From: Chitinibacter tainanensis DSM 15459
Lineage (GTDB): Bacteria; Pseudomonadota; Gammaproteobacteria; Burkholderiales; Chitinibacteraceae
Assembly: GCF_000429785.1 (NCBI RefSeq)
Contig: NZ_AUCN01000021.1
Span: 1-64,000 of the forward strand
Direction of reading: 5' to 3'
DNA: 64,000 nucleotides
In this document: piece by piece, positions 17,013 through 27,885 of the stretch
Layout of the letters: every line of letters begins with the position of its first letter
Numbering within the stretch: position 1 is the stretch's first letter
Translations under genes and position numbers: made by a program
Notes under the pieces: generated by a model
The model's database searches: none
What the model saw: only the letters and a program-made list of their open reading frames with translations
Told to the model about the DNA's origin: nothing

Positions 17013-18076
17013 GCAGCAAAATTGTAGTAGGCCTCTCTGGTGGGGTGGATTCCTCAGTCACCGCGCATTTACTCAAAGCGCAGGGCTATGAAGTGCATGG
17101 CGTCTTCATGCAAAACTGGGAAGACGACAATAACGACGAATACTGCTCGATCAAAGAAGACAGCATGGACGCGATTGCCGTGGCCGATCTGTTGGGTATT
17201 GATATCGAGCTTGTGAATTTCGCCGCCGAATACAAAGACCGCGTATTTAGTCATTTCCTGACCGAATATTCTGCCGGTCGCACGCCGAACCCGGATATTC
17301 TGTGTAATAGCGAAATCAAATTTAAATCATTTCTGGAATACGCGATCAAACTTGGTGGCGTGAAACTGGCGACTGGGCATTATGCGAAAACGCGTCTGCG
17401 TGATGATGGCCGCACCGAAATGCTGCGCGCCGCCGATCAAAGCAAAGATCAAACGTATTTTCTGTATCGGCTCAGTCAAGAGCAGATTTCGCATGCGGTA
17501 TTTCCGCTCGGGGATTTGCTCAAATCCGAAGTGCGGGTGATTGCCGAGCAAATTAATTTGCCCAACGCCAAGAAAAAAGATTCCACCGGTATTTGTTTTA
17601 TTGGCGAGCGGCCGTTTCGTGAATTTTTAAATCGCTATTTACCGAAAAAACCGGGTGCGATGGTCACGCCGGAAGGCAAGGTGATGGGTGAACATCAGGG
17701 CCTGATGTACTACACGCTCGGCCAGCGGCAGGGCCTCGGTATCGGCGGCACCAAAGGCAGCGCCGAGCCATGGTTTGTGGCCGGCAAGGATATGGAAAAG
17801 AACGAGCTGATCGTGGTGCAAGGCCATGATCACCCGCTGCTTCTTAATCCGGTGGTGGTGGCGAAAGATTGCTCCTGGATTCTGGGCGACACCCCGGCCG
17901 AGGGCCGCTACACCGCCAAAACCCGCTACCGCCAACCCGACAGCGCCTGCACCCTCACGCACATCGAAGGCGGCGTGCAGCTGGTATTCGACGAGCCACA
18001 ATGGGCGGTAACGCCGGGGCAATCGATGGTGCTGTACCGTGACGAAGTTTGCCTGGGTGGTGGGATTATTCAGTAA
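17009..18076 (+). CDS. mnmA: tRNA-specific 2-thiouridylase MnmA
   Basis: MnmA catalyses the 2-thiolation of U34 in tRNA-Lys, tRNA-Glu and tRNA-Gln, with sulfur relayed by the Tus proteins. The 355 aa contain the PP-loop SGGVDSS (residues 10-16). The two catalytic cysteines lie in NPDILCN (near 102) and [10 protein letters not shown] (near 198). The interdomain and C-terminal beta-barrel regions are complete. It is translationally coupled to nudJ. A palindromic repeat and a terminator follow it. Confidence 0.97.
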   Translation: MSSKIVVGLSGGVDSSVTAHLLKAQGYEVHGVFMQNWEDDNNDEYCSIKEDSMDAIAVADLLGIDIELVNFAAEYKDRVFSHFLTEYSAGRTPNPDILCNSEIKFKSFLEYAIKLGGVKLATGHYAKTRLRDDGRTEMLRAADQSKDQTYFLYRLSQEQISHAVFPLGDLLKSEVRVIAEQINLPNAKKKDSTGICFIGERPFREFLNRYLPKKPGAMVTPEGKVMGEHQGLMYYTLGQRQGLGIGGTKGSAEPWFVAGKDMEKNELIVVQGHDHPLLLNPVVVAKDCSWILGDTPAEGRYTAKTRYRQPDSACTLTHIEGGVQLVFDEPQWAVTPGQSMVLYRDEVCLGGGIIQ

Positions 18077-18087
18077 GGCAATTGATC

Positions 18088-18151
18088 GTGTGGGTATTGC
18101 TTGGAATTTATTGATATTCAAAGCCTGAATGGCAATACCATGTATGGGTAT
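18088..18151 (+). repeat. Intergenic palindromic repeat, inverted pair (copy 4)
   Basis: TGGGTATTGC (left unit) and GGCAATACCA (right unit) are inverted around an AT-rich centre, followed by TATGGGTAT. It starts 11 bases after the mnmA stop codon and leads into the terminator. Confidence 0.65.
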
Positions 18152-18154
18152 ATA

Positions 18155-18183
18155 AAACCGCTGGCGTTGCCGGCGGTTTTTTT
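18155..18183 (+). terminator. Terminator of mnmA
   Basis: An AAACCGCTGGC / GCCGGCGGTTT stem (with one T-G pair) and a GTT loop is followed by a T tract. Confidence 0.88.
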
Positions 18184-18280
18184 ATGATGGGTGGTTAGCG
18201 GTGCGAACTGTGGCGGAGTTTGTCGAAGTCATTGATCGCGCGTCCTGCTAGCTGCGGCTTTGTTGCTGCGTTAGTAGACA

Positions 18281-18310
18281 AAAAACCCGCGTTGCCGCGG
18301 GTTTTGTTTT
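18281..18310. terminator. Terminator of the YdgA-like gene
   Basis: A CCCGCG/CGCGGG stem lies between an A tract and a T-rich tract, so it can work in both directions. It lies just beyond the stop codon of the minus-strand gene. Confidence 0.85.
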
Positions 18311-18327
18311 AATCCATTCACTTCGGT

Positions 18328-19779
18328 TTACTGTTCCACGGCCGGTTGATCCCACGGTAGCGGTACAGCGATATCGTTGAGGATGAATTTGCCGCCTTTG
18401 AGCGAGGCCTTGGCGGATAAGAGATCGCCATTCACCCGAATCAGGTTTTGCTCGGCCAGCTTGCTGATCTGGCCTTCCACAAATTGGCCGGCCAGATAGT
18501 CGATGTCGGCGTGGCTAACGTCGCCATCGGGGTTGGCGCTGGCAAACATATTGCGCGCTTGCCACATCACCAGGGTTTCAACCACTTTGCGCGGGATGGT
18601 GAAATCGGCTTTGGCGTCGAGCTTATTCACCAAATCCACCGGTTTATCCAAGTCGGCGGGCACAAAGCCTTTAAGCCCCACCGAGCCGGCAAATTTGATA
18701 GCGCCATCGGGTAGTTTGACTTCCAGCTGTTTGATCGCAAATTGCGGGTCGTTTTGCAGTAGCGGCAGGCCTTGCTCGCGGGCGAGCTTGGTGAGGGCTT
18801 CGGTGAGCTGCTCGCGGTTGAGCTTTTGTTTTTGCAGCTTGGTCAGCTCATCGCTGATGGTGGCCAGTGTTTTGCCGTGCAGGTGATTGGCTTCGGCGAT
18901 CATGATGGCCGGGCCATAGGGTTTGTCATTCAGCGTGAGCTTGCTCAGATCGATCTGGGCGCTGCCGTTGATGAATTCACCGCTTTCGTTCACTTTGCCT
19001 TGGTAAACGAGGTTTTCCAATTTGAGCTTGATCGGGTTGCCTTCGCGCATATCGAGGTCAAACTGGCCGACTTTGGCCAGATTGGTGCCGATCATGATGC
19101 CGTTGGCACCTTTGCTCTGGTTGAGGTTGATGCTCAAACCTTGTAGAGCGAATGAACCTTTGGCTTTGGCTTCCCCCGAGAGGCCGGGGGCGGTGAGATC
19201 GAATTTCACCCGATTAAAATCGCCGCCGTAGTCGAGCGTGGCATTCAGGCCTTGCCATTTGGCTTTTACGCCCGAGAGCGCTTCTTCGTAATCAAAGCCC
19301 GGCACGCTAATTTTCATCACGCCATCATCGTTAAAACTGATGCGGTTTTCGATCTGAATGGGTTTTTGTTCGCCGAAAAACTTGGTGAGGAATTTCTGCG
19401 TTTCTGGCGAGTATTTAAATTCGGTGGTGACCACGGCCTTGTAGGGCAGTGGGTTGAGCTTCGTGAGCAGCGGCAACGGGCCGTGCTGAATATGATTGGT
19501 GTAGGTTACTTCAAACGTCGGCAGTGTTTCGCCTTCTTTTTCGACAATAAAGCGATACAGCTCAGGGTTGACTTGCAGCGTGGTGGTTTCGGTAGAGCTG
19601 AGCCAGCCTTTTTCGTAGCTATGCGCTTTTACGATGAAATAGGGCAGATTGCTGATCCAGGCATGCTGTTTTTGCATGGTTTGTTCCACCGCGTCGCCGG
19701 CCACATAGCTGCCGCCGAAATAGCCGCCGCCCAGTAGGACGATGCCCAGTGCACTGCCTGCAATGACTTTCCGTTTCAC
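18328..19779 (-). CDS. YdgA/DUF945-family protein
   Basis: This 483-aa protein has an N-terminal signal anchor (about residues 4-28, GSALGIVLLGGGYFGGSYVAG) followed by a long, mostly beta-strand periplasmic domain. This is the plan of the DUF945 family, to which E. coli YdgA belongs. The N-terminal pattern of anchor, GDAVEQTM and later SYEKGWLSSTE matches that family. Its function is not established; members are cell-envelope proteins. It is followed by its own terminator and stands alone between mnmA (convergent) and purB. Confidence 0.85.
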   Translation of the reverse strand: MKRKVIAGSALGIVLLGGGYFGGSYVAGDAVEQTMQKQHAWISNLPYFIVKAHSYEKGWLSSTETTTLQVNPELYRFIVEKEGETLPTFEVTYTNHIQHGPLPLLTKLNPLPYKAVVTTEFKYSPETQKFLTKFFGEQKPIQIENRISFNDDGVMKISVPGFDYEEALSGVKAKWQGLNATLDYGGDFNRVKFDLTAPGLSGEAKAKGSFALQGLSINLNQSKGANGIMIGTNLAKVGQFDLDMREGNPIKLKLENLVYQGKVNESGEFINGSAQIDLSKLTLNDKPYGPAIMIAEANHLHGKTLATISDELTKLQKQKLNREQLTEALTKLAREQGLPLLQNDPQFAIKQLEVKLPDGAIKFAGSVGLKGFVPADLDKPVDLVNKLDAKADFTIPRKVVETLVMWQARNMFASANPDGDVSHADIDYLAGQFVEGQISKLAEQNLIRVNGDLLSAKASLKGGKFILNDIAVPLPWDQPAVEQ

Positions 19780-19860
19780 CGTTTTAACCTCGAATTGGCC
19801 GCTGCGCAGGGGCGCATTGCGGCACGCTGTAAGATGTGCCGATTATATCGGAGCTGATAG

Positions 19861-19884
19861 CAAAACGGGCGCTGACGCGCCCGT
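19861..19884 (-). terminator. Terminator of purB
   Basis: ACGGGCGC (19865-19872) pairs with GCGCCCGT (19877-19884). On the minus strand it is followed by TTTTGCTATC, just past the purB stop codon. Confidence 0.8.
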
Positions 19885-19933
19885 GTTGTGTTTATTAACT
19901 GCGCCAGCGCGGGGCTGGCGGCAGTTTGGGCGC

Positions 19934-21633
<1,700 letters not shown>

Positions 21634-21834
21634 ATGAGCGGTTTTACCCAACTCACCCCAGAATGGCAGGCATGGATTATTGAAAATCTGCAGCGTGGCT
21701 GTCTGGCCCAGTCGATTGTCGAAGTGATGATCGAAAAAGGCTTTGACCCGATGTTTGCCAACGCGGTGGTATTTCATTTCTCGACCACCACGCCGGCCAC
21801 CCAGCCGGATGGGGCTGCGGCGTCACCGCAATAA
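21634..21834 (+). CDS. Small conserved-looking protein of unknown function
   Basis: This is a 66-aa protein preceded by a good ribosome site (GGAGAGG, 8 bases from the ATG). The sequence TPEWQAWIIENLQRG followed by a helical stretch and GFDPMFANAVV looks like one compact helical unit, then a Thr/Ala-rich tail. From memory, a similar segment occurs at the N-terminus of some betaproteobacterial 2-oxoglutarate/Fe(II) oxygenases. If so, this is either that domain on its own or the remnant of a longer gene. No oxygenase domain follows; a terminator lies 22 bases after the stop codon. Function unknown. Confidence 0.6.
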   Translation: MSGFTQLTPEWQAWIIENLQRGCLAQSIVEVMIEKGFDPMFANAVVFHFSTTTPATQPDGAAASPQ

Positions 21835-21855
21835 CACGGTGTTTCGCCTCGCAAT

Positions 21856-21886
21856 AAAAAACCCTGTGCATCACACAGGGTTTTTT
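21856..21886. terminator. Bidirectional terminator between small gene and carboxypeptidase gene
   Basis: An ACCCTGTG/CACAGGGT 8-bp stem with a 5-base loop is flanked by A and T tracts and lies between convergent genes. Confidence 0.9.
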
Positions 21887-21903
21887 ATTGTCCGCCGGCA
21901 GGC

Positions 21904-23049
21904 TTAGTTAAACAGCTGATGCCACCACAGGCGGATGGTATCCCACGCGCGGCCAAAGATATTGGCTTCTTCCACGTCGGCCACGGCTACCACGGTGCGC
22001 TCGCTCAGCACTTTGCCATCCAGCGAGATTTTCATCATGCCCACGGTTTGGCCGGCCTTGATCGGCGCTACCAGCGGCTGTTGGCTAGTAAGCTCCACTT
22101 TCAGCTTGGCACCATCTCCTTTGGGCACGGTGATAAATTGATCGGCCATAAAGCCCACGTCCACTTTATCGGCCTTGCCTTTCCAGACCGGCACTTGCTG
22201 CACAGCCTGTTTGGCGGCATAGAGTTTGGGCGTTTCAAAAAACTGCGTGCCCCAATTGAGCAATTTTGATGATTCGGCCGCACGTACTTCCGGGCTGGCG
22301 GTACCTACCACGACAGAAATCAGGCGGCGATTATCGCGGTGGGTGGAGGCCACCAGATTGTAGCCGGCGCTTTCGGTGTGACCGGTTTTCATGCCATCCA
22401 CAAACGGGTCACGGTAGAGCAGCAAATTGCGGTTTGGCTGATTGATGTTGTTGTACTTGAATTCCTTGATCGAGTAGATGTGATAAAACTCGGGGAAATC
22501 ATTGATGATGGCATTCGCCAGCCGCGCCAGATCGCTGGTGGTGACGTGCAGCGCCGGGTCGGGTAGGCCGGTGGAATTGGTAAAGTGCGAATCTTTCAGC
22601 CCCAGGCGTTTGGCTTCTACATTCATCATTTGGGCGAAGACTTCTTCGCTGCCCGCAATCGCCTCAGCCAAAGTCACGCAAGCATCGTTACCCGACTGCA
22701 CGATCATGCCTTTGATCAGATCATCAACCGTGGCCGGCACTTTAGGATCGAGATACATCCGCGAGCCTTCGGTTTTCCAGCCTTTTTCGGATACCAGCAG
22801 GGTTTGGTCGAGCTTGAGCTTGCCAGCCTTAACCGCTTTAAAGGTCAGGTAGGCCGTCATCAGCTTGGTGAGGGAAGCCGGCTCGACTTTCATATCCGGA
22901 TCACGAGCTGCGAGCACTTGGCCACTTTGCTTGTCGTAGAGGTAATACGATTTGGCGGCGATTTCGGGTACGGGCGGTACGAAAGCGTGAGCCAGTGAGC
23001 TGGCCAGCAGCGTCCCGATCAGGGCGCAAGAGAGGGCGGTACGACGCAT
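21904..23049 (-). CDS. D-alanyl-D-alanine carboxypeptidase (PBP5/6 type)
   Basis: This periplasmic penicillin-binding protein trims the terminal D-Ala of peptidoglycan pentapeptides. The 381-aa sequence has a signal peptide cut near SLAHA-F. The active-site triads SLTK (near 60), SGN (near 118) and KTG (in DGMKTGHTE, near 224) are all present. A C-terminal beta domain follows, and the last residues (RAWDTIRLWWHQLFN) form an amphipathic helix that tethers such enzymes to the outer face of the inner membrane. It is the dacA/dacC homologue. Confidence 0.96.
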   Translation of the reverse strand: MRRTALSCALIGTLLASSLAHAFVPPVPEIAAKSYYLYDKQSGQVLAARDPDMKVEPASLTKLMTAYLTFKAVKAGKLKLDQTLLVSEKGWKTEGSRMYLDPKVPATVDDLIKGMIVQSGNDACVTLAEAIAGSEEVFAQMMNVEAKRLGLKDSHFTNSTGLPDPALHVTTSDLARLANAIINDFPEFYHIYSIKEFKYNNINQPNRNLLLYRDPFVDGMKTGHTESAGYNLVASTHRDNRRLISVVVGTASPEVRAAESSKLLNWGTQFFETPKLYAAKQAVQQVPVWKGKADKVDVGFMADQFITVPKGDGAKLKVELTSQQPLVAPIKAGQTVGMMKISLDGKVLSERTVVAVADVEEANIFGRAWDTIRLWWHQLFN

Positions 23050-23163
23050 GAGGATGATCTTTGCTGATGAAGGTTGACAGAAAAGGCGATTATACGCCCG
23101 AAACCAGCCCTACTGACCGCCCGATACGGGCTTTGTTCCGGTGTTTTTTGCCTTGTGCCGCAA

Positions 23164-23196
23164 TAAAAAACCCCAGCCGGGCCAGCCAGCTGGGGT
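23164..23196 (-). terminator. Terminator of the M60-like protease gene
   Basis: A CCCCAGC/GCTGGGG stem is followed on the minus strand by a T tract, 43 bases past the stop codon. Confidence 0.82.
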
Positions 23197-23238
23197 GATG
23201 TTGCGGCAAAGGCCGCTAGCCGGCCTGCGCGCGGTGGA

Positions 23239-26040
23239 TTAATACGGATAAGCCGGCGTGCTGGCCGAGAGATCGAGCCATTGTCCGCTGCCAACTTGAT
23301 TGTATTTATTGCGCGCCAGCGCATAAAACTGCTCAGGCAAAACGGCCAGCCCCAGATCGGCCACTGAATCCAGCGCGGTTTGGCCAACGGTGATGCCGTA
23401 CATGGCAAAAATCTGCCGTAAATCTTTGCCCACCAGCTTGGAGCTCAACACATACAGCAGGTCGGGGTTGCTGATGGTTTTGTTGGCAAAGCGGCTCATG
23501 GCAAATTTATTGCCGCTCTCCCACGCGTTGTCCACCAGCCGGTTGCCTTTGGTGAGCAGGGTGAAGAAGTCCAGCGTTTTTTCCATGCTCGGAATGCTCT
23601 CGCCAGCGCGGTAGCGGCTAAACAGGAAGGCCAGCTGGAAATGCACCGCGCGCATGGGGTCTTGGCCCTTATCCATATCCCAAAGCCGGGTTTGCATATC
23701 CATCACCTTGGCATTGCCGCTCAGTCCGCTGGCGCGGTTGGCGACAATATCGGCATACAGGCCCGGATGATCGGTGGTATGGCCAGTATCGATGCCGGCA
23801 ATTTTGTATTGCCGCATCATATGGATGCTGGCGAGGATATTGTTATTGCACTCCACCACACAGCCTTTGCCGCCAAATTCAATGGTCATGACCCGGGGTA
23901 CCGTGTTGTGGCCCAATTCGTGCGCGTGCCCCCAGCCAGTACCCCCGATACCGGCAAAGCCATCCGATGGGTTACCCGAGCAGAGGTAGCCACAAGCGGC
24001 AATCCAGCCGACAAAATGCTGCACACTCGGCGCCCGATGCTGCGGGCCATCGCAGGTCCAGCCAAAGGTGCTGCACAAACTCGCCACCGTGCTGCTCATC
24101 GGCATATTGCTAAAGCCATTCGCCAGGTGATTGGAATCGAACAGCAGGCCTTTGATCTGATCAATCACATAGGTTTGCGGGCTGAGGCTACCCATGGCCT
24201 GCTTGGCGTAATACATGGTTTGCTGGATCTCACCGCCTTCAAATTTGGCCGTTTGCCAGCCAAAGTCAGCGCGTTGCATCGCCGCGATGGCCTCGTCGAT
24301 CTCGGCCTGATTGCTTGGCTTGGTGAAATCGAAGTGCGCATATTTGGCGCTGCCGCGGATTTTGAGCGTTACTGAGCGGCCAGCGGTTGCGCCGCTGTAA
24401 TTCAGATACAGTGGCCCGCCAAATGGAGTCACAAAGGTTGTTTCGCCGCTGGCCTTCAGTGGAATGGCAAACGAATGCGGCCGGCGCGGGCGTTTGTAGC
24501 CCTCGTTGACCGAGTCGGTGAGTGGGTTGCCATAGGCGCGCAGGTAGTTGGTCTGGATATTCAGTGCGCTAGCGCCACCGTTATCCACCACTTCGATGTA
24601 CACCGGTTTGCCCGGAATCGCCGCACGGCCAATCGCGGTATTGCCACCACTCTGGCCGATAGTGACTTCGATGGTTTCCGCGCTACTGCTTACCGGCATG
24701 CTCTGCGCCGACACAGGCATAAAATCACCCTGCCCAGCTTTGCTCACCGTCGTGTTGGCGCGGTTAAATACCAGCCATGAATCGGCAGCATAGGTGCGCA
24801 GAAAATCGCCCGGAGCGGTATCACGGTTGATCTTGCCGTATTGAATATCTTTGCGATACAGATCCGCCCACAACACCAGCAGGCGATGCAAGTCGCTGGT
24901 GGGCTCCTGGAAAATATCCACGCCACGGCTTTGCAGGCTGGCCAGCGCATTAAATTGCTGGGTAATCGGCTGGGTGATGCTGCTATCGGTACTGAGCTGC
25001 AGTGCCGGTTTGGCCTGACCCATGGCGCGTAAAGTGCCAACCAGCCCGCTCATTTGATCGAGCCGCGCAAGTAGGCCACTGCGGGTGGTGCTACTGCCGA
25101 TCGAAACGCCGGCGGCTGGGGCAAAGTAATTGCCCGGATAATCACCCAGCTTCATGCCCATGCCGGCCAGTACGCTACGGCCACCGGCCGAGTCCGTCCA
25201 GCTTGGGTGCAGGTAGAGTACCGCTTTGCCTTGCTCGACATATTGGCGGACCTGATTGCTCAGCGCTGGGTCGTTGCGCACGCTACTGCCAAACACCAGC
25301 AAATCGGCGTTTTGCCAGCAGCTATTGCCGCTTTGGGTGAGATCACAGCTGATGGCGTTGCCGGTACTGCCGGCGCGGCTGAGCCAGCGGCTGACGGTAT
25401 TGCTGTCATAGCCGGCGACGGCGTATTTCACCAAGCTGGGCAGCGCCGTGTCGGCATTGCCGGTGATCAGCCAGCGCATGGCGCGGGTAAAAAAGGCGCT
25501 GTGCTGGGTTTCACGGCTTTGGTTGGCTTGCCAATTGAGCATGTCCACGCCATAGCCCATCCCCCGGCCCCGACCATACTGGGCAATCGCTGCCATGCCG
25601 CTGCCATCGTCGGCCAATAACAGTGGCGTTGCCACGGTGGGCTGAGCAATGCCGATTTCGCTGCTATTGGTCGTGAAATTCACGCTGAGATCAAGAGTGC
25701 CACCGCCGAAAATGCTGGTCAGTGCGCGGCTTTGCTGCTGTTGATAGCGCTCGGCCAGCTGGGTAGCCAGTTGCAAGAGCGTGGGCTGATCGGCGGCGCT
25801 GAGCAAATTGGGGTTGCCGGTTTGCAGCGCCAAGACCAGTGGGCTGGTGGCCGGTTGCTGCAGACCGCTGTTATCCACTTGGTTGAGGGTTGGGCCGCTG
25901 CTACCACCTGGCGCGGCAGTGGCGCTCGGGCTGCCAGTGCCGACGTTGCCGCCACTGTTACTACCGCCACCACCGCCACAGCCGGCGAGCAGGCTTAGCA
26001 AGGCGAGGCTGGGCCATAATCGTTTGAATGCGCACATCAT
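23239..26040 (-). CDS. IMPa-like M60-type metalloprotease lipoprotein
   Basis: This 933-aa protein has a lipoprotein signal (LLAGC) followed by a Gly/Ser-rich linker, so the mature protein should be anchored by lipid at the cell surface or in the outer membrane. An N-terminal alpha/beta region (about 80-400) precedes a beta-rich region with repeated ITIG-like strands. The zinc site HELGH lies in GWGHAHELGHNTVPRV near residue 720. Glu residues within the M60 HExxH(8-28)E spacing follow, the second in VVECNNNI. Length, lipobox and the ECNNN segment resemble Pseudomonas aeruginosa IMPa, which cleaves O-glycosylated proteins such as mucin. It is divergent from the AraC-type gene, its likely regulator. 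Confidence 0.85.
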   Translation of the reverse strand: MMCAFKRLWPSLALLSLLAGCGGGGGSNSGGNVGTGSPSATAAPGGSSGPTLNQVDNSGLQQPATSPLVLALQTGNPNLLSAADQPTLLQLATQLAERYQQQQSRALTSIFGGGTLDLSVNFTTNSSEIGIAQPTVATPLLLADDGSGMAAIAQYGRGRGMGYGVDMLNWQANQSRETQHSAFFTRAMRWLITGNADTALPSLVKYAVAGYDSNTVSRWLSRAGSTGNAISCDLTQSGNSCWQNADLLVFGSSVRNDPALSNQVRQYVEQGKAVLYLHPSWTDSAGGRSVLAGMGMKLGDYPGNYFAPAAGVSIGSSTTRSGLLARLDQMSGLVGTLRAMGQAKPALQLSTDSSITQPITQQFNALASLQSRGVDIFQEPTSDLHRLLVLWADLYRKDIQYGKINRDTAPGDFLRTYAADSWLVFNRANTTVSKAGQGDFMPVSAQSMPVSSSAETIEVTIGQSGGNTAIGRAAIPGKPVYIEVVDNGGASALNIQTNYLRAYGNPLTDSVNEGYKRPRRPHSFAIPLKASGETTFVTPFGGPLYLNYSGATAGRSVTLKIRGSAKYAHFDFTKPSNQAEIDEAIAAMQRADFGWQTAKFEGGEIQQTMYYAKQAMGSLSPQTYVIDQIKGLLFDSNHLANGFSNMPMSSTVASLCSTFGWTCDGPQHRAPSVQHFVGWIAACGYLCSGNPSDGFAGIGGTGWGHAHELGHNTVPRVMTIEFGGKGCVVECNNNILASIHMMRQYKIAGIDTGHTTDHPGLYADIVANRASGLSGNAKVMDMQTRLWDMDKGQDPMRAVHFQLAFLFSRYRAGESIPSMEKTLDFFTLLTKGNRLVDNAWESGNKFAMSRFANKTISNPDLLYVLSSKLVGKDLRQIFAMYGITVGQTALDSVADLGLAVLPEQFYALARNKYNQVGSGQWLDLSASTPAYPY

Positions 26041-26089
26041 TGTCTTGTTCTATGGTCAGGTTAAGTTCGAGCGGCGCAGTTTAAGGATC

Positions 26090-26105
26090 ATCAGTAAATG
26101 CTGAT
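26090..26105. promoter_or_regulatory. Palindrome between divergent protease and AraC-type genes
   Basis: ATCAG-TAAATG-CTGAT, followed by TATGAT (a possible -10 on the plus strand). It lies in the only intergenic space between the protease and AraC-type genes and could be an operator. This is inference from position and symmetry alone. Confidence 0.3.
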
Positions 26106-26145
26106 ATGATAATGGCGCTCACTTTTATGACATTCGGGCAGCTTT

Positions 26146-27816
26146 ATGAGCCAGATCACAACTTTTCCGCGCGGGCTGCACACCCCCGAGTTGCGCCATT
26201 TGCAGCCGCTGTATCCGCTGCTGGCCAGCCGGCCCGAGGTATTGCAGGTGCTGGAAAGTCGCTTTGGGCTGCGTCGGGTCGAGGCCAGCTGTAGCGATAC
26301 AATGCCCGGTGAGCTGGCTTTGCAATTGCATGAATACCTGCACGCCGCAGGCGCACCGCACATCCTGGTGCAGGTGGCGGCGGCGCTGGATCTGGGGGCG
26401 GGCAATGGGCTGCTGTATTTTTTGCGCAGCGCCAATACCGTCGCGCAGGCGGTTAATACCCTTGTGCAGCTGGGGCCGTTGTCGTTTCCGGATGGCAGCC
26501 TGACGCTGATCCTGACCGAAACCCAGTTCACCCTGCAGCTGCGCCCGCTGCTGCATGCCGAGCGCTTGGGGATGCTGCTGCGCTATGAGGCAATCTGTGT
26601 CTGGCTAGCGCGCTTGCTGGAGCATTTGCTGGCTGAGCCGCAGCCACCGCTGGCGGCCGCGTTGATGACACAGGCCGTGCAGCCGGCGGAGCTCGCCCCG
26701 CATCTGCCGCACAACCTGAGCTGGCAAGCACCTGCGTTTGCCCTCAGCTGGCCGATTGCGCAGTGGCAGCGCCCGCTGCCCAATGCCAGCGCCAGCCTCT
26801 GGGCCGCCTTGCAGCCGCATTTTCTGGCCGGGCTACAAGCCCAGCAGGCGGCTGACACTTTGGCTCAGCGCACTTGCCGCTATTTGCTGCCGGGCGAACG
26901 TTTGCGTTTGGCCGAGCAAGAAACCGTGGCCAAAGCGCTGGGCCTGAGCGTGGCGCAATACCGGCGGCAACTGGCCGCGGAGCAAACCTCGTTTAGCCGG
27001 CTGGTGCTGGAATTAAAACGCCGTGCCGCCGTGCAGTATCTGGTGGGCGAGCAGCGGCTGGAAGACATTGCCTCTGCCCTGGGTTTTGCCGAACGCAGCG
27101 CCTTTGAGCGTGCCTTTGTCGGTTGGTATGGCTGTACGCCTGCGCAATTTCGGCGCGCGGCGCAGCAGGGCGAGCGGGCGGCAGGCTTTATGGCTGTGGT
27201 GCCGGCATGGCAGCGGCAGGGCTTAGCCACTAAACCGCTGAGCGCGGCGCGTGTGCAGGCCTTGGCGCAGGTCAATCCCAAGCTGGCCTGCTTGCTGCTG
27301 GCGGAGCTGAATCAAGCCGAAAACGGCGCGCTAGGCCTGCGCCCGCTGGCCGAGGTGGCGACACTGCTACCGGCCAATAGTATTTGTGATGTGGGGTATG
27401 CCTCGCTAGCCAATGCAGATGAATGGCTGGAGAGCAATACCCCTGATTTACTTAGCGCGGCACTGTTTTTGCGCGCCGTAGCGGCGAGCCTGGCGGTGCC
27501 GGCGGCTGAGCAGGAAGGCATTGAGTGGGCGGCGCAGGCTTGCTTGTTGGCCAGCACCAGTTTGGCCGGCGATTTGGCGCACCACAGCCGGGGGGCGCTG
27601 GTGCTGCTGGCGCAATGGGGTATGCCCGCGCCGGTGGTGCGCCGGCTGGGGCTATGGAGCCGCAGTGAAGGGGCGGGCTATGCCGAGCTCAGTGCCGCGC
27701 TGGCCTGGCTGCAAGCCCGCACGCCGCCAGCCGCCGCAGATTCGCGCTGGCCGGCCTTGTGGGCAGCGGTGTGCGGGCAGCTGCAGCAAGCACAGCAAAG
27801 CCTCAGCGAACATTAG
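26146..27816 (+). CDS. AraC-family regulator with extra C-terminal domain
   Basis: This 556-aa protein is far longer than usual AraC regulators (about 300-350). Residues about 20-210 fit the arabinose-binding-like sensor domain found in OruR/ArgR-type members (YEAICVWLARLLEHLL). The AraC DNA-binding domain follows (about 250-345), with the second helix-turn-helix clear in LEDIASALGFAERSAFERAFVGWYGCTPAQFRR. Residues about 365-556 form a further helical domain. Its pattern of NPKLACLLLAELNQ, then PLAEVATLLP, then a helical Ala/Leu core loosely resembles HDOD domains. A short repeat-like sequence lies inside this part. The promoter region is shared with the divergent protease gene, which it may regulate. 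Confidence 0.82.
   Translation: MSQITTFPRGLHTPELRHLQPLYPLLASRPEVLQVLESRFGLRRVEASCSDTMPGELALQLHEYLHAAGAPHILVQVAAALDLGAGNGLLYFLRSANTVAQAVNTLVQLGPLSFPDGSLTLILTETQFTLQLRPLLHAERLGMLLRYEAICVWLARLLEHLLAEPQPPLAAALMTQAVQPAELAPHLPHNLSWQAPAFALSWPIAQWQRPLPNASASLWAALQPHFLAGLQAQQAADTLAQRTCRYLLPGERLRLAEQETVAKALGLSVAQYRRQLAAEQTSFSRLVLELKRRAAVQYLVGEQRLEDIASALGFAERSAFERAFVGWYGCTPAQFRRAAQQGERAAGFMAVVPAWQRQGLATKPLSAARVQALAQVNPKLACLLLAELNQAENGALGLRPLAEVATLLPANSICDVGYASLANADEWLESNTPDLLSAALFLRAVAASLAVPAAEQEGIEWAAQACLLASTSLAGDLAHHSRGALVLLAQWGMPAPVVRRLGLWSRSEGAGYAELSAALAWLQARTPPAAADSRWPALWAAVCGQLQQAQQSLSEH
27393..27443 (+). repeat. Possible palindromic repeat inside coding sequence (copy 5)
   Basis: GGGGTATGCCTCGCTAGCC and the inverted GGCTGGAGAGCAATACCCC bracket 13 bases within the C-terminal domain of the AraC-type gene. 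Both ends match the intergenic repeat consensus. It could be a chance resemblance in coding DNA. Confidence 0.4.
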
Positions 27817-27885
27817 CCCACCGTGGTGGTTTGTCCGGCGGCGCATTGCAAGCTCGGTGCCGTGCACCTGCATGGTCGCTGCGGC

